Positions 7,713-15,741 of a stretch of DNA of 64,000 nucleotides are shown here, in pieces. Source of the DNA: Phascolarctobacterium sp. (GTDB lineage: Bacteria; Bacillota; Negativicutes; Acidaminococcales; Acidaminococcaceae); contig JAUNWI010000008.1 of the NCBI GenBank assembly GCA_030540395.1, positions 1 through 64,000 on the forward strand, given 5' to 3'. Numbering within the stretch: position 1 is the first letter of the stretch; each line of letters begins with the position of its first letter. A model generated the notes under the pieces. It did no database searches, had not been told where the DNA came from, and worked only from the letters and a program-made list of their open reading frames with translations. The translations under genes and the position numbers were made by a program.

Positions 7713-8320
7713 TCTGCCATCTTCGTGAATAATAAGGCCATAGATACGGCGCCTGGGTCCTTAGCTCCCAAGCTGCGCTCGCCCACATTCTTGGCTCTGC
7801 CAAAGCGTGCCACCATTTGTGCCGTAGCTTCAGCACCCTTATTGGCGGCCTCTGCCATAGCTGCAAAAATAGCCTTCACATCACCATTGCAGGCCATGCC
7901 AGCATCCAAAGCCGGGTACAGAGCATCCACCATGGTCTTGTCGCCCTGCTTAGCCTTGGAAATATCCATAAAGTCCTCCTTGGCCTGCTCCAGCATCTTG
8001 TGGATGCCTGCGGCATCCAGCCCGGCCACGCCTTCGTCGATGCCCTCAGCAAAGCCACCAAAAACAGTGCCCCACAGGGGACCGGCGCTACCACCATTGA
8101 CGCCCATAAAGGCCATGGACAAATCATCCAACAGCTCCTTCATATCGGCGCTGGTGTCCGCCTCCACCTGGGCCTTCATGGCATCCGCCATGCGGCCAAT
8201 GGTCAGGCCGTGGTCACCATCGCCAGCTACACTATCCAGCTCACACAGAGGAATCACATTCTCCTTCAATGCTACAGCAGCTGCTAAAAGCATCTTTTTC
8301 AACAACTCTAAAGTCAGCAT
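7700..8320 (-). CDS. dhaL: Dihydroxyacetone kinase ADP-binding subunit DhaL
   Basis: The nucleotide-binding partner of DhaK (206 aa). It shows the Mg-binding aspartates in AGDGDHG (about residues 32-38), the nucleotide loop NGGSAGPLWGT, GDKTMVDAL, and the C-terminal GRAKNVGERSLGAKDPGAVS, all as in E. coli DhaL. In PTS-dependent enzymes DhaL keeps ADP bound and is rephosphorylated by DhaM; no dhaM, EI or HPr gene is in this window. First gene of the dhaL-dhaK-aldolase-VOC unit. Its last codons lie inside the structured repeat copy 1, so insertion or evolution of that element has set the C-terminus. Confidence 0.88.
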   Translation of the reverse strand: MLTLELLKKMLLAAAVALKENVIPLCELDSVAGDGDHGLTIGRMADAMKAQVEADTSADMKELLDDLSMAFMGVNGGSAGPLWGTVFGGFAEGIDEGVAGLDAAGIHKMLEQAKEDFMDISKAKQGDKTMVDALYPALDAGMACNGDVKAIFAAMAEAANKGAEATAQMVARFGRAKNVGERSLGAKDPGAVSMALLFTKMAEACQ

Positions 8321-8478
8321 GCTATCTCCCTACCTTTCCAAGTTTAATCTTCCTTTTTTGCCAAGCTCGCACCCACAAACAGAGCTTTTTTCTGAAAGTT
8401 TCTATTATAAGCCAAGCTTTTGCGACATACACGCTATATTAATTCTCCAATATGGTCTACTATTCCTGCTACAGATGC

Positions 8479-8514
8479 AAAAAAATACTGCCAGAGCAAT
8501 AAACTCTGACAGTA
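8479..8514 (-). terminator. Terminator of the M23 peptidase gene
   Basis: Minus strand: CTGTCAGAG pairs with CTCTGGCAG around TTTATTG, then TATTTTTTT. Separates the M23 gene from dhaL. Confidence 0.85.
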
Positions 8515-8519
8515 ACGCT

Positions 8520-9569
8520 TTAAATATAATTTAAGGGATTGACCTGCTGGCCATGCTTTAATACTTCAAAATGCAGATGAGGACCGGTGCTGTAGCCGCT
8601 GGAGCCTACATAACCGATAACCTGACCCTTTTTCACATAAGCACCTGCACTAACCTCCAAGCTGCTCATATGAGCATAGGCAGTTTGCAGGCCAAAATCG
8701 TGGCTGATGCGGATATAGCGGCCATAGCCACCATACCAGCCGGACTGCTGCACATAACCGGAGGCTGCAGCGTAAACGGGAGCACCATAATAATTAGCGA
8801 TATCAAGGCCGGAATGCCAGGTATAATCGTAGCCGCCAAAGGGATTGTTGCGACCGCCAAAGTAGGAGGTGATTTCGCCGCCAGCAGTGGGCCACTGGCT
8901 AGGAGTAACATCACGGCGATAGTTTTCGTTTTCAATCGCATTTAAAAGCTTTTCCAAATCGGCCTTCTTTGCCTTGGCCTCATTGTCAATATTCTTTTCC
9001 TGCTCCAGCATATAGCCCATGGGAGTGCTATCGCCCAAGATGGGACCACCCTTGCCGGCGAAGGCAGAAGCATCGGTCTTCGGCGGCAGCTCAGTACCAT
9101 TCTTAGCCATTTCCTTGCGCACCTTATCCTCCAGCTTGGACAGATAAGCCAGCTGCTTCTGGTTATTTTCAGCCAGCTTTTGCAGCTCCTGAATGGTGCG
9201 TTCCTGAGCGGCCTTGGTTGCCTTATATTCAGCCAGCTCCTGCTTTTGGGTTTCATTTTGAATAGCAAAGTGAGCCAGCACGCCAATAGTAACGGATACC
9301 ACAACAACCAGAGCAGCCAAACTTCTAGCAACGTACTTCAAGTGGGTCTTTTTCACGTGGGTCTTAGCGATGTGGGAGCCATCGGCAGGAATCACCCAAA
9401 AGGTAAAGTGAGAATTGGCATGCCAGGTTTTTTTGCACACAGCATAACGATGATTCATACGTTGGGACAAAGCCAAGGCATGGGCATCCAGACGCTGCCG
9501 CAAACCTTGCAGTTTTTGAGTGGACAAATGTATAATTAATTTAATTTGCTCAAGTAACCTATCCAGCAT
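8520..9569 (-). CDS. M23 family metallopeptidase (LytM-type) with membrane anchor and coiled coil
   Basis: A 349-residue envelope protein. A basic N-terminus is followed by one membrane segment (SLAALVVVVSVTIGVLAHFAI, about residues 88-108), then a long Glu/Lys/Gln-rich coiled coil, and a C-terminal LytM domain. Zinc ligands and catalytic His are present (HSGLDIA, TAYAHMS, GPHLHFEV), so it should be an active peptidoglycan endopeptidase rather than an EnvC-like degenerate activator. The ATG follows AAGGAGAG. It has its own TTGACT-17-TATAAT promoter and its own terminator, so although it lies between the DhaR-like regulator and dhaL it is probably not part of that regulon. Confidence 0.9.
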   Translation of the reverse strand: MLDRLLEQIKLIIHLSTQKLQGLRQRLDAHALALSQRMNHRYAVCKKTWHANSHFTFWVIPADGSHIAKTHVKKTHLKYVARSLAALVVVVSVTIGVLAHFAIQNETQKQELAEYKATKAAQERTIQELQKLAENNQKQLAYLSKLEDKVRKEMAKNGTELPPKTDASAFAGKGGPILGDSTPMGYMLEQEKNIDNEAKAKKADLEKLLNAIENENYRRDVTPSQWPTAGGEITSYFGGRNNPFGGYDYTWHSGLDIANYYGAPVYAAASGYVQQSGWYGGYGRYIRISHDFGLQTAYAHMSSLEVSAGAYVKKGQVIGYVGSSGYSTGPHLHFEVLKHGQQVNPLNYI

Positions 9570-9654
9570 TACTACTCTCCTTAACCTTAAAAATCACTGT
9601 TCTATCATCTTTACGCCCCTTATGGGGCCCTTAAGTTTACAAAAATGCACTGTT

Positions 9655-9683
9655 ATTATAATACTTTTTCCCTTTTTAGTCAA
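9655..9683 (-). promoter_or_regulatory. Strong predicted promoter of the M23 peptidase gene
   Basis: TTGACT (9683-9678), 17-bp spacer, TATAAT (9660-9655) on the minus strand. Confidence 0.75.
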
Positions 9684-9770
9684 AAGCTTTTTTCTTATAC
9701 CGCAGCCACAGTCCAGCTTCTAGATTGCTATAACAAGTAAATATATCTATGAAAGCTATAAGTCTACCAA

Positions 9771-9807
9771 TGCAAAGAAATAACCGCGAGCAAAACATGG
9801 CTCGCGG
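9771..9807 (-). terminator. Terminator of the DhaR-like regulator gene
   Basis: Minus strand: CCGCGAGC pairs with GCTCGCGG, followed by TTATTTCTTT. Confidence 0.75.
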
Positions 9808-9840
9808 CAATAATTTTAAATACGAAAAAAGTTTAAAAAG

Positions 9841-11721
9841 CTACTCGTTTTTGGGTCCTAAGCCGTATTTTTTCAGGTAACGGTACAGGGTTACGCGGCT
9901 CACATCCAACATAGTGGCCAGCTTACTGATGTTGCCACCGGCGGATTTCCAGGCCGCAATAAAGGCTTCCTTGTCGTACTTCCAGGAGCGCTCCAGGGTT
10001 TTGTCACCGGGCAGCTTAATGTTTTCGGCTTCAATGATGCTACCGGGAGTATGGAAGAAGGCCTGCTCAATGACGCCCTGCAGCTGCTTGATGTTACCGG
10101 GCCAGCTGCAATTTAGCAGCAGGGAAACAGCCTCGGGGGACAAGCGTTTTTGGGGCAGGTTATGCTGTGCACTCATTTCCACAAGGATGTGACCGGCAAT
10201 AACCTCAATATCCTTAACGCGCTCACGCAGGGGTGGAACACGCATAGTGGTATCTAAAACAAGCTCGTACAGCTTGCGGCTAAAAAGACCCTTGTCAGCC
10301 AAGCGCTTCAGGTTGGAGTCGCAGGCAGCAATGACGCGCACATCAAAGTAGCGGGGCTTGCCACCCTTTTTCAAAGGGGGCAGGCCATGGGTCAAGGCCT
10401 CGGCCAGCTCGTCGCCCATTTCCAAGGGCAGCTTTTCTACCTCGTCCAAGAAAAGAGTACCGCCAATAGCCAGCTCCAGCTTGCCTGCGGACTGTTGGTC
10501 ACCGTCATTGTCACCAAAGAATTCGCTTTCCAGCTCCTTTAAGGAAGCATTGCGGCACTTCACAGCAATCAAAGGTGCTGCCGCACGGGGGCTGGCCTGA
10601 TGAATGCCGTGGGCCAAGCGCTGCTTGCCCGTGCCGGGCTCGCCTTGCAGCAAAATGTTGTGGTCCGTGCGGGCCACACGGCTAGCCTTATGCTGTAAAG
10701 CCAAAAATTCACTGGTCTCGCCCACCATGCTATACAGGCTATAACGGCTGCTGTAGCCCGTGGCATGGGCAATAGTGGTCTTCAAATCCTCGATGGACAT
10801 GGACAGCACCAAAGCACTTTCCACCTCGCTGCCCACCTTGATGGGCATAACAGTGGTAATATCCTCGTAGGTTCTATCCTGGGTAATCCAGGTGATTTCC
10901 CGGCGCTGAGTAGGAACACCCTTCAGTGCCTTCTTGATGGGAATATGCTCGTAGTTCAAGAAAACATCCTGCAAACGACCATGATTGTCCAAGCGCTTGC
11001 GGCCATTCTCATTGCAATATTTCACTGTGCCATCCTTGCCCAGCCAATACACGGTCACGGGCAGCTGGTCCATCATGATGCGATTAATGGTCCAGGATTC
11101 CAGCATGGCCATGTGCTGCTCGATGGAGTACTTCATGGTCAAAAGCAGGCTCAGCAGCAAATCATAGGGTAAATCGTTCTGATCCAGGGAGAAGAAGGAG
11201 ATGATGTAGCGAATCTTGCCATTGATGCAAATGGGTGCACTGCAGGCGTCACCGCTATGGCTATCCTTAATCCACATTTCCGGTCCGAACATCAAAAACG
11301 GCACATTATGCTCACGGGCCACGCTGATGCTGGAGGTTCCCACATCCTCCTCCAGCACTCGCATGCCTTGAATATCCTCGATAATGCGTTGGAAAAAGGG
11401 CATGGCATAATTCTTGATAACATAACCATTTTCATCGATGAGCAGCATGCTCAAATTATGAATATTAAAATGCTGCTTGCTTTGCTCATAAAGGCCATCC
11501 ACATACTTTACGATGAACTCGTGGGTCCTTTGGTGTTCAGCAATTTCTTCACGGCTCAGCTTATTGATTTTGGGCATGGTCTCGTGGGGCAAATTCAAGG
11601 CCCGGCAGCGCAGCCAGCTTTCCGCCACCCACGGATGCACGTTGGGGTCCACTATACCCTCTTCCATAAACTTCTTGTAATAAGAAGCCAGCTTTTCTTT
11701 GTTACGTCTTTCACGAATCAT
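9841..11721 (-). CDS. DhaR/AcoR-like GAF-PAS-AAA+-Fis regulator lacking the GAFTGA loop
   Basis: A 626-residue regulator. The N-terminal 200 residues are GAF-like, a PAS-like segment (QLPVTVYWLGKDGTVKYCNE) follows, then an AAA+ module with Walker A GEPGTGKQ (about residue 361) and Walker B GGTLFLDEV (about 421), and a Fis-type helix-turn-helix at the end (GGNISKLATMLDVSRVTLYR). Where sigma-54 activators carry GAFTGA, this protein has GDNDGDQQSAG. E. coli DhaR shows a comparably altered stretch and works with sigma-70, and the dhaLK genes lie just downstream. I therefore call it DhaR-like. Start: ATG seven bases after GGGGGAGGG. Confidence 0.82.
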   Translation of the reverse strand: MIRERRNKEKLASYYKKFMEEGIVDPNVHPWVAESWLRCRALNLPHETMPKINKLSREEIAEHQRTHEFIVKYVDGLYEQSKQHFNIHNLSMLLIDENGYVIKNYAMPFFQRIIEDIQGMRVLEEDVGTSSISVAREHNVPFLMFGPEMWIKDSHSGDACSAPICINGKIRYIISFFSLDQNDLPYDLLLSLLLTMKYSIEQHMAMLESWTINRIMMDQLPVTVYWLGKDGTVKYCNENGRKRLDNHGRLQDVFLNYEHIPIKKALKGVPTQRREITWITQDRTYEDITTVMPIKVGSEVESALVLSMSIEDLKTTIAHATGYSSRYSLYSMVGETSEFLALQHKASRVARTDHNILLQGEPGTGKQRLAHGIHQASPRAAAPLIAVKCRNASLKELESEFFGDNDGDQQSAGKLELAIGGTLFLDEVEKLPLEMGDELAEALTHGLPPLKKGGKPRYFDVRVIAACDSNLKRLADKGLFSRKLYELVLDTTMRVPPLRERVKDIEVIAGHILVEMSAQHNLPQKRLSPEAVSLLLNCSWPGNIKQLQGVIEQAFFHTPGSIIEAENIKLPGDKTLERSWKYDKEAFIAAWKSAGGNISKLATMLDVSRVTLYRYLKKYGLGPKNE

Positions 11722-11773
11722 GAACAAACCCTCCCCCGCTGCCTACGGCAGCAATTTCAAACCTTTATCCTTT

Positions 11774-11794
11774 GGGGTAACGTTTCGTTACCCC
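11774..11794. promoter_or_regulatory. Perfect palindrome upstream of the DhaR-like gene, candidate operator
   Basis: GGGGTAACG-TTT-CGTTACCCC is a 9-bp perfect inverted repeat with a 3-bp centre, 53 bases before the regulator start. It has no U-tract on either strand, which speaks against a terminator. Fis-type activators often bind such GTAAC/GTTAC dyads; autoregulation is inferred. Confidence 0.5.
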
Positions 11795-11842
11795 TGTAAT
11801 TTCTGCGAACATTCTTTTCCCTCGCATTTTGCGATAGGAAGG

Positions 11843-12742
11843 TCAATATTCTGTGTTATTGTAAACGTCCCAGGTTTTCAGCTTACTTAAAGCTTGCACG
11901 CTAGCCTCAACCTGACGCAGCAGACGTTCCTTTTCCTTGGGCAATGTTGCCGCCAGCTGCACGTAGTTGGATACGTGATTGCTGCGGAACAAGCAATGCT
12001 TATCAGCAGGCAAGTCGATATGCTCCAGCATCAAATGCAGCTCCTGCATGAGTCCTGCCGGGGACAGAGGATTGAACTGACCTGCCTCGAATTGGTCCAA
12101 AAGCTCGCTACCGCGATAAAGCATCAGACACAGAGCGCTCAAATGGGTGGGCTGAATGATGTTGATGGCCTTGGCAGTTGCCAAAGCATGGCGAGCACTG
12201 CCCTCCACTCCGGCTAAGCCTAAAATCACCATCAAGGACAGCTTCATGCCGCTGGCGGTCACCCGACGACCCGCTTCAATGGCCTCCTCGGCATTCACGC
12301 CCTTGTTCACGGCCTTCAAGGTGATGTCATCACCGGTTTCCATGCCGTAATACAAAAGCTGCAGACCTGCTTCCTTTAGCTGGCGCAGCTCCTCCTCGCT
12401 CTTGCGCAGGATATCCTTGGGCGCCGCATAGCTGGCCACCCGCTGCAGCTTGGGAAATTGCTCCCTAAGCGCCTGCAAAATTTTCAGCAGCTTGGCTGTG
12501 GGTAATACCAAGGCATCGCCATCGGCCAAAAAGACCCGGCGCACCTTGTCCTTGCCATAGTAAGCAGCCAAAGCAATCTGCCTGGAAATTTCCTCGTCCT
12601 TTAATATTTGAAAGGGAACGCCACGATACATATTGCAATAGGTGCATTTATTGTGGGCGCAGCCCCTGGTTACTCGCAAAATAAAGCTTCTTGCCTCGCT
12701 GGGAGGACGAAATACTGGTGTGTCATAGGAATCAAAAAACAT
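11843..12742 (-). CDS. Radical SAM protein, unassigned subfamily
   Basis: A 299-residue radical SAM enzyme with the [4Fe-4S] motif CAHNKCTYCN near residue 28 and further family features: FLADGDALVLP, YYGMETGDD and LMVILGLAGVEG. I start it at the ATG of MFFDSYDTPVFRP, which follows GTGAGG; the longer open frame upstream encodes a hydrophobic stretch with no ribosome site and is probably intergenic. The order of elements resembles the HemN/elongator-like class (B12-independent), but no diagnostic partner domain is seen and the reaction is unknown. It stands alone, divergent from tcdA. Confidence 0.8.
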   Translation of the reverse strand: MFFDSYDTPVFRPPSEARSFILRVTRGCAHNKCTYCNMYRGVPFQILKDEEISRQIALAAYYGKDKVRRVFLADGDALVLPTAKLLKILQALREQFPKLQRVASYAAPKDILRKSEEELRQLKEAGLQLLYYGMETGDDITLKAVNKGVNAEEAIEAGRRVTASGMKLSLMVILGLAGVEGSARHALATAKAINIIQPTHLSALCLMLYRGSELLDQFEAGQFNPLSPAGLMQELHLMLEHIDLPADKHCLFRSNHVSNYVQLAATLPKEKERLLRQVEASVQALSKLKTWDVYNNTEY

Positions 12743-13117
12743 ATTAACCTCACTTGCAAAAAAATAATAATAAAATACAATAACAAAAACAATACATAGC
12801 GCCAGTATAATGCAGCCAGCTTTGCACAGTGTCGCGACCAACTGTAAAGCAAAAACGGCTGACAGTGTTAACAATAGAACACTTTTAACTATATTATACC
12901 TTATTTTTCGCAATTTGTAACGTGGTTCTGAAAACTTTTTGTAAACAATTTTACAAAGCTTTGTGGAACCTGCTCCAGAGTGTAAAACACCTTCAGAAAA
13001 ACAGCTGCACTTTTGTTAGAAAATCTCGCACAATCACCCCTTAGACGTGCTATAATGCTATCAGAGAAAGTAAGAGTTACACTTTATTAGATATGGAATT
13101 ATCAAAGGAGAAATTAT
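12743..13117. other. Intergenic region between the radical SAM gene and tcdA
   Basis: 375 bp with divergent transcription. On the plus strand an extended -10 (TGCTATAAT, hexamer at 13051-13056) probably drives tcdA. I could not place a convincing minus-strand promoter. No RNA gene or repeat seen. Confidence 0.5.
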
Positions 13118-13870
13118 ATGCTTAACCAATTTTCCCGTACAGCTCTTTTAGTTGGGCAGGGAGCCATTGAAAAATTACAAGCAAGCCGAGTAGCTATTTT
13201 CGGCATTGGCGGTGTGGGCGGCTATGTGGCCGAGGCGTTGGCCCGCAGCGGCGTGGGCTGCTTCGACTTGATTGACAACGACACGGTGGCGCTGACCAAT
13301 TTGAATCGCCAAATCATTGCCACCCATGACACTATCGGTCAGCCCAAGGTGCAGGTGATGGCGGAGCGTATTCATGCCATCAATCCCGAAGCTGTTGTGC
13401 ATGTACACCAATGCTTCTTTTTGCCGGAAAACGCCCATGAGTTTGATTTTGCTCAATATGATTATGTGGTGGACGCGGTGGACACCGTGGCTGCCAAAAT
13501 AGCCATTATTATGGCCGCCAAAGCGGCCAATGTGCCCGTCATCAGCAGCATGGGTGCGGGCAACAAGATGGATCCCGGCAAATTTCAGGTCGCCGACATT
13601 TTTAAAACCAGTGTGGACCCCTTGGCGCGGGTGATGCGCCAAGAAATGAAAAAGCGCGGCGTGAAGAAGCTCAAGGTGGTTTATTCCACAGAGCTACCCT
13701 TGACGCCCGTGGATGAGCTGGAAGGTGAATGCCACGCAGAGGCTCCCAAAAGGCGCGCTCTACCCGGCAGCACTGCCTTCACACCCTCTGCTGCGGGCTT
13801 GCTCCTCGCCAGCGAAGTAGTGAAGGATTTGATTGGATGGGATGGTGGCCAGCGCAAGGGCATGGCATAA
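13118..13870 (+). CDS. tcdA: tRNA threonylcarbamoyladenosine dehydratase TcdA (ThiF/E1-like)
   Basis: A 250-residue E1-like adenylating enzyme. The N-terminal LNQFSRTALLVGQ, the nucleotide-binding GIGGVGGYVAEALARSG, DNDTVALTNLNRQ, and DYVVDAVDTVAAK match TcdA/CsdL, which dehydrates t6A37 to cyclic ct6A on ANN-decoding tRNAs. SSMGAGNKMDPGKF and the C-terminal LPGSTAFTPSAAGLLLASEVVKDL are also characteristic. It starts behind AAAGGAG and ends before a strong hairpin terminator. Monocistronic. Confidence 0.92.
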   Translation: MLNQFSRTALLVGQGAIEKLQASRVAIFGIGGVGGYVAEALARSGVGCFDLIDNDTVALTNLNRQIIATHDTIGQPKVQVMAERIHAINPEAVVHVHQCFFLPENAHEFDFAQYDYVVDAVDTVAAKIAIIMAAKAANVPVISSMGAGNKMDPGKFQVADIFKTSVDPLARVMRQEMKKRGVKKLKVVYSTELPLTPVDELEGECHAEAPKRRALPGSTAFTPSAAGLLLASEVVKDLIGWDGGQRKGMA

Positions 13871-13910
13871 AGTTTTGCTAACGAACTAAAAAAACTTTAC
13901 ACTAGACAGA

Positions 13911-13946
13911 GAAAGACCCCGAAGCGGCAGCTTCGGGGTCTTTTTA
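13911..13946 (+). terminator. Terminator of tcdA
   Basis: AGACCCCGAAGC pairs with GCTTCGGGGTCT around GGCA, then TTTTT. It also faces the stop of the SLH porin from the other side. Confidence 0.85.
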
Positions 13947-13970
13947 TTTAGAGTTTTGTTCTCTATGAAA

Positions 13971-15197
13971 TTAGAAAGTGAAGTACAGGTCAGCGTACAG
14001 CAGTTGAGAATCCTTGTTGTTCAGCTTGGAATCGGTGTCATAGTAGCTCAATTCTGCTACAATGTTCTTAGCCAAGGTGTAGTTAGCAACAATGCCATAA
14101 CCCTTGTAGCCGCCATCACCTTTGAACTGTTCAGCATCAGTAGTAGGAGCCAATATAGCGTTAATAGGTTGGTCAAAATAGGTTGCACTTACGCCCCAGG
14201 TACCCGGAGTTGCAGCGTCAGCACCCTTGTAAGCCAGGGTAGCTACCCAACCATCTTTGGAAACTTCTTTGTTGTATTCCTTGTCGCCCCACATATATTC
14301 ATATGCCAGGTTCAAATCTTTAGCTACATCAAAGTTTACGCCAACATTGTAGATTTCTTTGGTTTCACCCAAATGAGCGGTAGCATTGCCATCATCATCC
14401 CACTGAGTTGCAACATTAGATGCATGGAAATAGTTTGCATATGCACCAACAACGCCTACCTTGGTTTCAACACCAGCTACATAAATACGATCAGCAGCTT
14501 CCTCGGTCAGAGTAGTGCCATCATCAGCACCTTTAAGAGCCATACCATAAACTTTTACTTTGTCGCCATAGGAAACCTTAACGCCGTCAACATAAGAATC
14601 CAGAATGTTAGCGGTAGAGGTGCATTCATCCCAACGACCAGCTTGAACAGCCAAGCCACCAATCTTGCCGTTTACATATGCACGATTCAACTTAACAGTA
14701 TCATTTGCAGCATTATCATCAAATTCTTGAATATTTTGCAGCATGCCAGTGTAGGACCAATCATCGTTAACTTGGCCATTTACCCACAAACGAGTACGCA
14801 GAGAAGTGCTGTCTTTGTCGCCATCAGCCTTGTAGTCATGAACGTTGCGGAAACGAACTTGACCAGTGATCTTAACATTGTCAGCTTTCTTTTCCAGATT
14901 AGCAACGCGAACGCCCAGATTATCCAGCTCATCAGCAAATTCAGCAGCCAGCTTGTCAACGTTAGCGCCCTTTGCCATTGCACGAGCAGTGATTTGTGCC
15001 ATTTCATAGCGGGTCATCAGCTTGTCGCCACCAAAGGTGGTGTCGCCATAACCATCGATTACGCCAGCAGCTGCCAATTTGGCAACACTGTCATATGCCC
15101 AGTGGCCAGCAGGAACATCAGAGAAGGGGCTAGCAGCGTAAGCAGAAGCAGTTACGCCCAGAGCCATAGCCATTGCTAATACTAAGGATTTTTTCAT
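13971..15197 (-). CDS. SLH-domain outer-membrane porin 1
   Basis: A 408-residue outer-membrane protein. A signal peptide (ending SAYA) precedes one SLH domain (PFSDVPAGHWAYDSVAKLAA through MTRYEMAQITARAM, about residues 23-80), then a short coiled coil (DELDNLGVRVANLEKKADNV), and about 300 residues of alternating beta strands rich in Tyr, Trp and Asp that end in Phe (ADLYFTF). In Negativicutes the SLH domain binds polyaminated peptidoglycan and tethers the outer membrane. The first 110 residues are almost identical to the second porin (16462-17688) while the barrels differ, so the two may have different permeability or antigenicity. Own promoter and a roughly 165-nt leader. Confidence 0.93.
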   Translation of the reverse strand: MKKSLVLAMAMALGVTASAYAASPFSDVPAGHWAYDSVAKLAAAGVIDGYGDTTFGGDKLMTRYEMAQITARAMAKGANVDKLAAEFADELDNLGVRVANLEKKADNVKITGQVRFRNVHDYKADGDKDSTSLRTRLWVNGQVNDDWSYTGMLQNIQEFDDNAANDTVKLNRAYVNGKIGGLAVQAGRWDECTSTANILDSYVDGVKVSYGDKVKVYGMALKGADDGTTLTEEAADRIYVAGVETKVGVVGAYANYFHASNVATQWDDDGNATAHLGETKEIYNVGVNFDVAKDLNLAYEYMWGDKEYNKEVSKDGWVATLAYKGADAATPGTWGVSATYFDQPINAILAPTTDAEQFKGDGGYKGYGIVANYTLAKNIVAELSYYDTDSKLNNKDSQLLYADLYFTF

Positions 15198-15266
15198 TGT
15201 CTTTTCCTCCTTAAGGAAATAAATTTATTTTATAAAACACCTTAAGGATGCCTTTGCCTTAGCTTC

Positions 15267-15299
15267 GCCTTGCAAGAGTTGCCTTGTTTCCTCTGCTGC
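15267..15299 (-). promoter_or_regulatory. 33-nt conserved porin leader element, copy 1
   Basis: In mRNA sense it begins GCAGCAGAGG and ends CTCTTGCAAGGC. The identical 33 bases occur at 17761-17793 in the leader of the second porin, in both cases 70-73 bases before the start codon, while the surrounding leader differs. Confidence 0.75.
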
Positions 15300-15369
15300 T
15301 TCACCTTGGCTCTAGCATTCTTTAGCTGCTTATAAACAGTAGAAATAATCTAATCCACTCTACATTTGT

Positions 15370-15398
15370 ATTATAGTTAATAGTCAAACTTTTAACAA
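15370..15398 (-). promoter_or_regulatory. Predicted promoter of SLH porin 1
   Basis: TTGTTA (15398-15393), 17-bp spacer, TATAAT (15375-15370). Confidence 0.65.
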
Positions 15399-15613
15399 TT
15401 CCGATTGCTTATGTATTCATAAGCGCCACTGATACACATTTGTCTTTTTAAACGTCTGGAGTGTTACATAAATTTCTGAAAAATTTTGCAGAATACTGTA
15501 TACAAAATACAAAAAGGTGGTATAATAAGAGACGTAGAAAAGAAACAACCTTGACCACGCAACAGCGGTAGCCAAGGAGAGCATATCATGCAATTCGTGG
15601 AGGTGAATACACT

Positions 15614-15682
15614 ATGTTTAGCGCAGTAGGTGTTAGCTTAGTATTTTTGTTCGCGTTGACTGTTATGTGCATTTTTGAATAA
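15614..15682 (+). CDS. Putative 22-residue membrane protein
   Basis: ATG to TAA with a good ribosome site (GGAGGTG, then AATACACT before ATG). The product is almost wholly hydrophobic (MFSAVGVSLVFLF, then ALTVMCIFE), long enough for one membrane helix. A TATAAT box lies about 87 bases upstream and a terminator begins 12 bases after the stop, so it forms a compact transcription unit of roughly 200 nt. It could be a toxin of the type I class, a regulator of a membrane complex, or a leader peptide; no antisense RNA is obvious. No homologue is recognised. Confidence 0.5.
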   Translation: MFSAVGVSLVFLFALTVMCIFE

Positions 15683-15693
15683 TTGAGGGTAGC

Positions 15694-15735
15694 AAAAACG
15701 TCCTTAGCCAAACGAGGCCAAGGACGTTTTTTATT
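15694..15735. terminator. Bidirectional terminator
   Basis: AAAACGTCCTT pairs with AAGGACGTTTT, with A- and T-runs on both sides, serving the 22-codon ORF on the plus strand and the secreted-protein gene on the minus strand. Confidence 0.8.
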
Positions 15736-15741
15736 TGCGCT

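Larger units (their letters stand above)
15198..15613. other. Intergenic region with porin 1 leader and upstream small-ORF leader
   Basis: Holds the porin 1 untranslated leader and promoter on the minus strand, and from about 15480 the promoter and leader of a 22-codon plus-strand ORF (-10 TATAAT at 15522-15527). In that second leader CCTTG/CAAGG and CCACG/CGTGG can pair, the latter masking part of the ribosome site. Confidence 0.5.

Noticed and set aside
8321..8480. Sigma-54 promoter for dhaL
   Set aside because: No TGGCAC-N5-TTGC pattern; a TATAAT box is present, and the neighbouring regulator lacks GAFTGA.
12743..12913. N-terminal membrane extension of the radical SAM protein
   Set aside because: The frame is open but lacks a ribosome site; the internal ATG at 12742 has GTGAGG and begins at the usual domain start.
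13956..15179. Long plus-strand open frame opposite SLH porin 1 (and a similar one at 16450-17676 opposite porin 2)
   Set aside because: They mirror the porin genes exactly, lack ribosome sites, and consist of the Ser/Ile/Asn-rich sequence expected from the reverse strand of biased codons.
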